From assembly GCA_954871525.1 (NCBI GenBank), contig OX940869.1, positions 25,820,001 to 25,884,000 on the forward strand: a DNA stretch of 64,000 nt. Reading direction: 5' to 3'. This document shows, in pieces, positions 55,907-64,000 of the stretch. Below the pieces are notes generated by a model. It searched no databases. It was given only the letters and a program-made list of their open reading frames with translations, and was not told the origin of the DNA. The translations under genes were made by a program, and so were the position numbers. Position 1 is the stretch's first letter; each line of letters starts with the position of its first letter. The DNA comes from Parietaria judaica (lineage: Eukaryota; Streptophyta; Magnoliopsida; Rosales; Urticaceae).

Positions 55907-58900
55907 CGTCACTACTACAAAAAGGGGATTGGACTACACTTAAAAAGTGTAGTCGGAGTGTTCCAACTACACTTTTAATGTGTCGTCGGATCCTCCGTCG
56001 TATGATATCCGACTACACTTATTTAAGTCTCGTCGGAAGTGTCCATGGACTACACTTAAAAAGTGTAGTCGGAAACAATATTCGCCGCGGCACAAATTTA
56101 TATGCCGCGGCGAACATTACTTCCAACTACACTTAAAAGTGTCGTCGAATATGATGATATAAATTTTTTAAAAAACGGGCGATTAAAATCGCCCGGATGC
56201 TTTGGTATCACCTGTAAATAATAAATAATATATATTTTATATAATAAATTCCAAAATTAATCAATTTATTACAAATAATATTCCATACCTACAAAAAGTA
56301 TCATTCATACTTACAAATAGTACCGTCGTCCCTATATCTAAGAATGTAAAACCGTCCATATACATAATATTCTATTCTTCATCATGAACATGAACATTGA
56401 AAATTCAAGCCGGTTGTATTGTGTAACATGAACTTTTCCCCGAGCCTACAAAAAAACATCAAAGAGAGTTCATAAACCCACAAAATTTATCAACATATTT
56501 CGAAAAATATAAACCCACCAACATACCAAAACACAAATCAACAAAAACTAAAAAGCATCAACAAATTCATTAACACGCTAAGAGATATTCACTAAATCAT
56601 CAAAATAACATCACATAAACTACAAACAATATTATTTTAACACAAAAATGCATTAAAAATATAATATTAATTTAGGGCTCGGATTCTAACCTTGCTCAAG
56701 GTAAAAACTCGGTTAGGGAGTAGACTTGTTGGTGGCCGACGTTCTCCTCCATGGCGACGGCAACGACGAAGGCAACGGCGACGGCGACGTCTAGGGCAAG
56801 GTTGAGGATAAAAAGAGAGAAGGAGAGAATGGAGAGTGAGAGAAAGAGAGAAAAGACCGAAGTGAGAAGTGAAGAAAAAAAAAGATAGGGAAAGCCTGAA
56901 ATAAGAGAGAAAAAGGGAGGGAAACGAAAAAAAATTAAAAAAATTCGAAAATTTGGGGTTTCAACGACACAAGATTGATATGTGTCGTGTAAAAACCCGA
57001 CACTCGCCGCGGCGAACTTAAAGTTGCCGCGGCGAAACTTTCAACTACACTTAAAAGTGTCGTTGAAAGATAAATTTCAAATTTTTCAATATTTTACAAT
57101 TCCAAAAATAAATAATCTCTTCTACTACTCTTGGTTTATATTATTATACTTAAATTATATTATATAATTTATAACCAAATAGTAAAAAATGTTTAAATTA
57201 AAAAATTTAACTTTACAATTATACGAAACTCAAAGTTTAACTTTCATTCAACCTTATTATAGCTTTCTAAGTAACGACTTCAAATATAAAATAAAATTAT
57301 GAAAATTTGAATGATTTTATATATATCCAACATCTAAATTTCAAAGCACTTAAGATCTACTTAAAAATATAGATAAGTGGTTTGCTTTTGAAATGAAAAA
57401 ATCGAACGACAACTAAGAGAGGAGAATAACATACCGAGAAATGTGATTCCGCGATTAATAAAAGAATATTATAGTAGATATAAAAAAAACTTATTTTTTT
57501 CTTACTAAGATAGCACACTACTCTTACCTTACAATTATTGATATCGTAAAATGATATAATTTAAATTGTTTATAACAATACGCCGCGGCCTATTTAGTAG
57601 TAGCCGCGGCGAAACTTTCAACTACACTTAAAAGTGTAGTTGGATCACTTATCCGCCGCGGCTAATATATATTAGCCGCGGCTAACTGTGATCCAACGAC
57701 ACTTTTAAGTGTCGTTGAAAGATAAATTTCTAATTTTTCAATATTTTACAATTCCAAAAATAAATAATCTCTTCTACTACTCTTGGTTTATATTATTATA
57801 CTTAAATTATATTATATAATTTATAAACAAATAGTAAAAAATGTTTAAATTAAAAAATTTAACTTTACAATTATACGAAACTCAAAGTTTAACTTTCATT
57901 CAACCTTATTATAGCTTTCTAAGTAACGACTTCAAATATAAAATAAAATTATGAAAATTTGAATGATTTTATATATATCCAACATCTAAATTTCAAAGCA
58001 CTTAAGATCTACTTAAAAATATAGATAAGTGGTTTGCTTTCCAAATGAAAAAATCGAACGACAACTAAGAGAGGAGAATAACATACCGAGAAATGTGATT
58101 CCGCGATTAATAAAAGAATATTATAATAGATATAAAAAAAAACTTATTTTTTTCTTACTAAGATAGTACACTACTCTTACCTTATAATTATTGATATCGT
58201 AAAATGATATAATTTAAATTGTTTATAACAATACGCCGCGGCCTATTTAGTAGTAGCCGCGGCAAAACTTTCAACTACACTTAAAAGTGTAGTTGGATCA
58301 CTTATCCGCCGCGGCTAATATATATTAGCCGCGGCTAACTGTGATCCAACGACACTTTTAAGTGTCGTTGAAAGATAAATTTCTAATTTTTCAATATTTT
58401 ACAATTCCAAAAATAAATAATCTCTTCTACTACTCTTGGTTTTTATTATTATACTTAAATTATATTATATAATTTATAAACAAATAGTAAAAAATGTTTA
58501 AATTAAAAAAATTAACTTTACAATTATACGAAACTCAAAGTTTAACTTTCATTCAACCTTATTATAGCTTTCTAAGTAACGACTTCAAATATAAAATAAA
58601 ATTATGAAAATTTGAATGATTTTATATATATCCAACATCTAAATTTCAAAGCACTTAAGATCTACTTAAAAATATAGATAAGTGGTTTGCTTTTCAAATG
58701 AAAAAATCGAACGACAACTAAGAGAGGAGAATAACATACCGAGAAATGTGATTCCGCGATTAATAAAAGAATATTATAATAGATATAAAAAAAAAAACTT
58801 ATTTTTTTCTTACTAAGATAGCACACTACTCTTACCTTATAATTATTGATATCGTAAAATGATATAATTTAAATTGTTTATAAAAATACACCGCGGCCTA

Positions 58901-59451
58901 GTTAGTAGTAGCCGCGGCGAAACTTTCAACTACACTTAAAAGTGTAGTTGGATCACTTATCCGCCGCGGCTAATATATATTAGCCGCGGCTAACTGTGGC
59001 GGCTAATATATATTAGCCGCGGCTAACTGTGATCCAACGACACTTAAAAGTGTCGTTGAAAGATAAATTTCTAATTTTTCAATATTTTACAATTCCAAAA
59101 AAATATGTACTTTTTCAATATTATGTGAAAAATCGCCGCGGCTAGTTTAAGTTTGCCGCGGCGAGTCATTCCAACGACACTAATAAGTGTCGTTGGAAAT
59201 GAATGTCGTTTTCCATTATGACGACACTAATATATGCGTAGTTGGAACACTACTCGCCGCGGCGAATATTAGTTCGCCGCGGCTAATATATGCTTTTGAC
59301 GACAAATAAAAAATTGTGTAGTCGGAAGTCTTTTTTTTTTAAATCCGACTACGCATAATAATTTCCATCGTCGAAACTTGACTTCCAACTACGCTTTTTG
59401 TCTTGCGTAGTGGAATCTCCGTAGTATAATCTCATATTTGTAGTAGTGCGT
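55907..59451. mobile_element. non-autonomous CACTA (En/Spm) element, 3539 bp
   Basis: The body is 55910-59448. The left end is CACTACTACAAAAAGG and the inverted right end CACTACTACAAATATG; the first 12 bases are identical. A perfect 3-bp duplication cgt flanks it (55907-55909, 59449-59451). Subterminal regions carry many copies of actacacttaaaagtgt, gtcgttgga and ccgcgg(c/t) motifs in both directions, typical transposase-binding arrays. No transposase is present. The core consists mainly of the tandem units listed separately. Confidence 0.93.
57061..59052. repeat. tandem array of about 653-bp units, three copies plus part
   Basis: The marker cgttgaaagataaattt occurs at 57061, 57713, 58366 and 59053, giving unit lengths of 652, 653 and 687 bp. 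The third unit has an extra 34-bp duplication of the ccgcggctaa palindrome region (about 58960-59020). Units are nearly identical. Each contains a perfect palindrome centred on atatat with ccgcggctaa arms. Confidence 0.95.
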
Positions 59452-60700
59452 ATCTTGTCTCTAGATCCAAATTGCCGCCCCTAGATTATATTGTCAAGAT
59501 TCCCTAGTCTATATATGGTGTTATAAATATCATAAATATAGATTGATTGGGAAAACTGAAGGAAGAGATAAAACGTGGGCCACAAAAGAGAATGGGTAAC
59601 AAGTTACAAGATATTGGGTCAAGACACATGAACCATACTGTGCTATCCCCAAATTCATGCCTATCCTTTTCTCTTTTTCATTCATAAAAAATGTGTTTTT
59701 TCGATCTCTTTCCAATAATTGTTGCAACTTCTCCGTGATAAATAAAGAACAATTTTGAAAAAAAATACAATACTTTGTAATAACTCAAGCTTTTGAATAA
59801 TTGGAACGATGATGTATACACTCAAATCAATTAAGCTCTTAATTCTCACTCAAAATATCACGTGAAATGTGCTGTGTTCAATATTAAATTGGTTTTAAGG
59901 GTTTCTAGACCAAAAAACCGAACCATCACACACTATAACCGGAGATCCTAAAGACCCAATAATAAAAACAGAGTCCATAAAACAAGATTTTCTTTTCAGT
60001 GAGACTTTGAATTTTCGGTATTCAATTTCAACTACGAGACCTTGTACCAAAGAATTATTTAGACAGGATACTTTGGTTAATTATTAATAATATTAAATTA
60101 AATAACTAATTTATGTAAGTCCAATTATTCAAAATGGTACCATCTGCACCTGTTAACTTCAACCTATGATTTAACTTAATAAATTTATCAATTCATAGCT
60201 AAACGTGACTTTTTATTTATTGCTCTACATCCAAAAAAAAAAAAACTAAGTGACAATATTTAGGATCTTTGCTCCTAAACATGGTCCAATAAAGTCTAAA
60301 ACTCAACTTAAGAACGAATTTCGGTTCCAAACAAAATTTTCACTTTTCAGTATAATCGATTTTAAATCTAAAAAAGAATCTTTAATTTTTAATTGTAAAA
60401 AAAAAAATTCAAACAATAGAATCTAATTTTTTAAAAGAGTAAAATAAAAACTTTGTTTTCTAGATGCTTAATGCGTATGAAATAAATATATCGTTGTACA
60501 TTGTTAAATTAATATTCGATTAAATTAATTAATTTGATTAAAGAATATTTTTATGTGGTCCCGATTCTAATTATCATCACTAAATTATACCTTGATAAAT
60601 TATAATTTTCCGGACCCGACAATATTAATTAGTAAAAGTTTTATTAATTGTACGTTACCCATTTCTTATTATTATTTTTTCATTGATTATTCATTATTGG
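59452..60700. other. AT-rich intergenic stretch upstream of the CREG-like gene
   Basis: No gene recognised. The minus-strand frame at 59530-59727 has no family features. Confidence 0.5.
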
Positions 60701-60710
60701 CAGTTTACGT

Positions 60711-60730
60711 GTGTGTGTATATATATATGG
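60711..60730 (+). promoter_or_regulatory. TATA-like run upstream of the CREG-like gene
   Basis: gtgtgtatatatatatggtc lies about 65-80 bp before the start codon at 60792; a plausible TATA box. The upstream ATG at 60711 is in frame, but it precedes and overlaps this run and would spoil the signal peptide. Confidence 0.4.
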
Positions 60731-60791
60731 TCGGGCCACACCTATAGTGCACTCCATTTTTGTCTTCTCGTTGACATCTTTATACAACACT

Positions 60792-63146
60792 ATGACTATT
60801 CGCTTTCTCTGTCTCTATTGCTTCTTTATCATCCTTTTAGCGGGCCTTGAAAATCCGGCGTCGGGTCGGGTTCTGTCGCTGACGAAACCCGACCCGAAGG
60901 ACGCTGCTGGGACTGCCCGTTGGCTGGTTGCTCAGAATTCCTGGGGTGTCTTGACGTATGTGCCACTCTATCTCCTATGATTCTTTGATTGAATTCTGGG
61001 TTTGTATTATTTTGAATAAATATTTATGTATTTCCAATTTGTTATGCTTTGGGTTTGGGTACTACTTAATGGTCAAAATTTTGATCTTTCTTCCTGGTTT
61101 CTTCCGGGTCCGGGCCCGGGCCCGTATGTAGTAAAAGAATCGGGTTTTTGTTGATCCGTCAGGGTCCTGACCCGGTTCTCGAATATGGAAAAAAAAAATC
61201 TGGAATTTTTAAATTGGGGAACGATACGGGTCAAAGTTTTTAAATCCCGGTTTTTGGTCCTGGTTTAATTGCTTATTATTGCTGAAAAATCACCTGGACA
61301 TTTGATTTTCTGCTTATAGTGTTGTTAATTTTGGATTTGGATTTGGTTTTGTGAAAGATTGGTTTGTTCTTGGAACTTATATTTTGATTTGTTATACTTG
61401 TCAATGCTAAGTTATCTGATTGATTTTTTATAAGAACCCTCCTGTGTGTGGAGTGCGTTGACTTATTATATATGTTTATAAGTTGCGTGTTTTTCGATTT
61501 TTTGGCATGTAAGTGTAGCTTGAACTCGGTATTTCAAAGATACCGGTTTGAATACTCGACCAGTTAAACTATTCTTATCGATGAAATATGGTGATACAGC
61601 CCGGGATCTCGATCGTGTTTTTCGCATTTGGTTACCACTAAGAGAATACTTTGGTTCAAAGCTAATCGTCTTCGGAATAATGATAATGAACGATGTAAAT
61701 TGCGAGATTAAAATCGCTTAACTTGGTCATTCGAAGGCCGTCATAGCCCAATTCCCGATCCATGTTCGGGTTCTTTGTTGATAAGTCTTACCAAAGAAGG
61801 CATCCGTAATATACGGCTCATGAGGAATGGATGATTGACTCATTCAAAAGAAAAAAAAAATTCATTTCAATCTCGTCTCGTAAATGTAATTTTTGAGCTA
61901 ACGGCCATTGATTTAATTGTTGCAGTACCATTGCGAGTGACTTGAAAGGGGCGCCTTTCGGGTAAGTTTTCCGAGTAGATTGTCGGGTTTGTCGTTCAGA
62001 TTGTTTGATTGTTCATGGATCTTAATAGCTCTCTTGCTCTTAGTTTTGGATTTGATTGATGCTTCATTGTTGAAACAAACATGTGTAGGAATGTGGTCTC
62101 CTTCAGTGACGGGCTACCCGGGAAAGGCAAGGGAATCCCGTACTTCTACTTGACCACTCTCGACCCGACCGCGAGATACGCCTTGAAAGACCCGAGATCT
62201 TCACTCACCGTCAGCGAGCACACTGTCGGAACTTGTGGCAAGATCGACCCCGAGAATCCCACTTGTGCAAAGCTCACTCTCACAGGGAAGGTTTGTCAGT
62301 TTCGGTAGTTTATCTCGTTTAGAAATTTGCACTCTTGCTCTCTATAATGTATTTCTCGACCCTGTGTGATTCCCCCTGAATTTGAAGTTTTCAGCATTAT
62401 ACCCCATTTCCGTCAAGGTATGTAATCTTCCTAAGGGCAATCCCCGCCTTTTACACCTTTTTTATTTTTATTTTTTTATTTTTTATGGAACAACTTCGTT
62501 AGGGAGTACGGGTCGATAAGTATGTGTTGGCCGGGGTTTAGTTCTCCATTATTCAAATTAAGGGGGTATTGGTGTAAAATAACAAGTAATGGGAGAGTCA
62601 CGCACGGGTCGATAAGTATGTGTTGGCCGGAGAATCATTAATTATGTTTTGTATATGTTATACATCGAAGGAGATGTTGCACTTTTCAAACTAATCCGAA
62701 TGGCGTTTCAGTTGAACCTTGTTGATCCCGAATCCGATGAAGAAGAGTTTGCAAGAACCGCACTCTTCGCCAAACATTCCGAGATGAAAAGTAATTCCGG
62801 AATCTCTATTTTCAGTTTTTTTTGCTTCTCCACATTTAATTAAAACAGTTCAGTTAAACAATGGATGTTTGTCTCGACAGATTGGCCCAAGAATCATAAA
62901 TTCCAGTTCTTCAAGCTGGACATCGAGAACATTTTCTTGATCGACTGGTTTGGAGGCCCAAAACCGATCACGTTGGACGAGTACCTGCACAAGGAAATGT
63001 GAGTAATTTAAACCAAATCTGTACGTTTGTACTGCCTTGTTATTTCCGATCGGAAATAATCAAGTTTAAGCTCTGTCTTCTTCAGCTTATTGTTTCTTTT
63101 TCTTTTCCGGTTTTCACACAGGAATGACGTGGCATACCTTCTGTGA
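60792..63146 (+). CDS. CREG: CREG-like secretory protein (pyridoxamine-oxidase-like split barrel), 6 coding exons
   Basis: Coding exons: 60792-60955, 61926-61961, 62089-62290, 62712-62790, 62881-62998, 63122-63146; 624 bp, 207 residues, in frame with GT-AG introns. Residues 1 to about 25 (MTIRFLCLYCFFIILLAGLE) form a signal peptide, which decides the start at 60792. The mature part matches plant CREG proteins: AAGTARWLVAQNSWGVLTT, GAPFGNVVSFSDGLPGKGKG, IPYFYLTTLDPTARYALKDP, DPENPTCAKLTLTGK, EEFARTALFAKHSEM, FFKLDIENIFLIDWFGGPKP. In animals CREG is a glycoprotein of the secretory and lysosomal route with a flavin-oxidase-like fold but no proven enzyme activity; the plant role is largely unknown. 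Length is normal. The last exon adds only about eight residues; if intron 5 is kept, translation stops at once (ATG TGA). Confidence 0.92.
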
Positions 63147-64000
63147 ATTCATGTATTTGAATCTGCACCCTTCTTTGAATGTAAATGTGATGATTAACTG
63201 TAAAGAAGTAATGTATTGTTACATTTTTTGAATGTAACAACACATTTGAATGTAAAATGTATAATTGTGCTATATATATAAGAATAAACCTATTAAATGT
63301 CAAAAAATCACCTAAGGTTTAAAGGAAATGCCCATACTTTCAATTAATTCATTTAAGTGACAACATATGATTTGTTTCGTGGCGACATTATTGACGTATA
63401 ACATTTTTTGTTACTACACGAAACCTTAGCTTTTGTATCAACTTTTTTTTAAATTATTATAGCTCACACATAGTTAAAAAAAAAAAAAACGCAAAAATAT
63501 AGACAAACCATACGCAAGAATTAACAAACATAAAGACGTACCCACTTAAGTCAACCTTTTTAAAATATATTATTGAAATTTTGTGTTTCAAACAAAAGTT
63601 CGAAAATATAAGAAATATATTATATATATATATACATTTTATTACATGTGAATATCTAAAAAATAATTAAATTATAGGTTATAGTTTTGTACTTAGGTAT
63701 TAAATTTTCCGAATATCCATCGGCATGCCCATCGAAAATCTTTTTTCGAGGATATGCGAAACGAAAACCTGCGGTGGTCTCTGTCGTTTTCTAGAATTTC
63801 CCGAAATTCCTGTGGCATGCCCATTTTCCTGCCCAATGTCATTTTTGTGAAGGATAACGTAGAAAAATGGTGCGAATTTTCTTAAAAAATTAAAATTTTG
63901 TGGCAAAAATACCAATTAAACTTTCGGCAAAAATAATTATGTTTGCACACCCCACCCCCACCTCATCACAGCCGGGCGTGTGACGGTGGTGCATTTGTGT
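63147..64000. other. 3' flank and AT-rich intergenic stretch
   Basis: A (TA) run at about 63620-63636. The segment from about 63870 (gtggcaaaaataccaatt) resembles the inner part of MULE-type MITEs, but no inverted partner is within the window. No gene seen. Confidence 0.45.

Noticed and set aside
60711..60791. Upstream in-frame Met for the CREG-like gene
   Set aside because: It overlaps the TATA-like run and would place 27 residues before a good signal peptide.

Overview
The window looks like nuclear DNA from a flowering plant, very probably a eudicot. It has intron-rich genes with GT-AG introns, plant-type Copia, Gypsy, CACTA, PIF/Harbinger, hAT and Mutator-like elements, and long AT-rich spacers. 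I see no rRNA, tRNA, CRISPR array, operon or organellar genes.

Only three ordinary host genes are supported. (1) 19344-20309 (-): a single-exon, seven-helix DUF716/TMEM45-type membrane protein. (2) 39310-43864 (-): the chloroplast triose-phosphate/phosphate translocator, 12 coding exons, 404 residues. (3) 60792-63146 (+): a CREG-like secretory protein with a split-barrel flavin-binding type fold, 6 coding exons, 207 residues. The exon joins were worked out by hand from frame, splice signals and family conservation.

Almost everything else is mobile DNA. 1-5.6 kb: LTR pieces of one recurring family ('family A', ends TGTTATG...CATTAACA), a gag remnant, tandem repeats, and a broken CACTA TNP2 transposase. 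7.95-17.65 kb: a Copia element on the minus strand with a 5-bp target duplication (GCAAT), a decayed pol, hairpin-bearing tandem repeats, and a 5' LTR that lacks its R-U5 part. 18.4-19.3 kb: two small hAT elements. 20.5-23.2 kb: a PIF/Harbinger element just upstream of the DUF716 gene; its transposase frame is open but the second catalytic Asp block is gone. 23.4-25.5 kb: an inverted-repeat element, an LTR-like block and a family A solo LTR. 26.4-36.5 kb: a three-layer nest, with a minus-strand Copia split by a Gypsy solo LTR, itself split by a plus-strand Copia; each layer is bounded by its own target duplication. 38.0-39.05 kb: a 1.04-kb non-autonomous hAT. 39.9-40.4 kb: a Mutator-like MITE inside the last intron of the translocator. 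45.1-48.7 kb: three family A solo LTRs in a row, followed by a MITE. 51.4-55.9 kb: a decayed CACTA element coding Transposase_24, DUF8039-like and Ulp1-like segments. 55.9-59.4 kb: a non-autonomous CACTA element built from 0.65-kb tandem units rich in CCGCGG palindromes.

I found no convincing new multi-gene system. The most unusual pattern is in the family A LTRs: most copies carry a GC-rich palindromic mini-repeat block just upstream of the LTR TATA box, and the repeat sequence differs from copy to copy.
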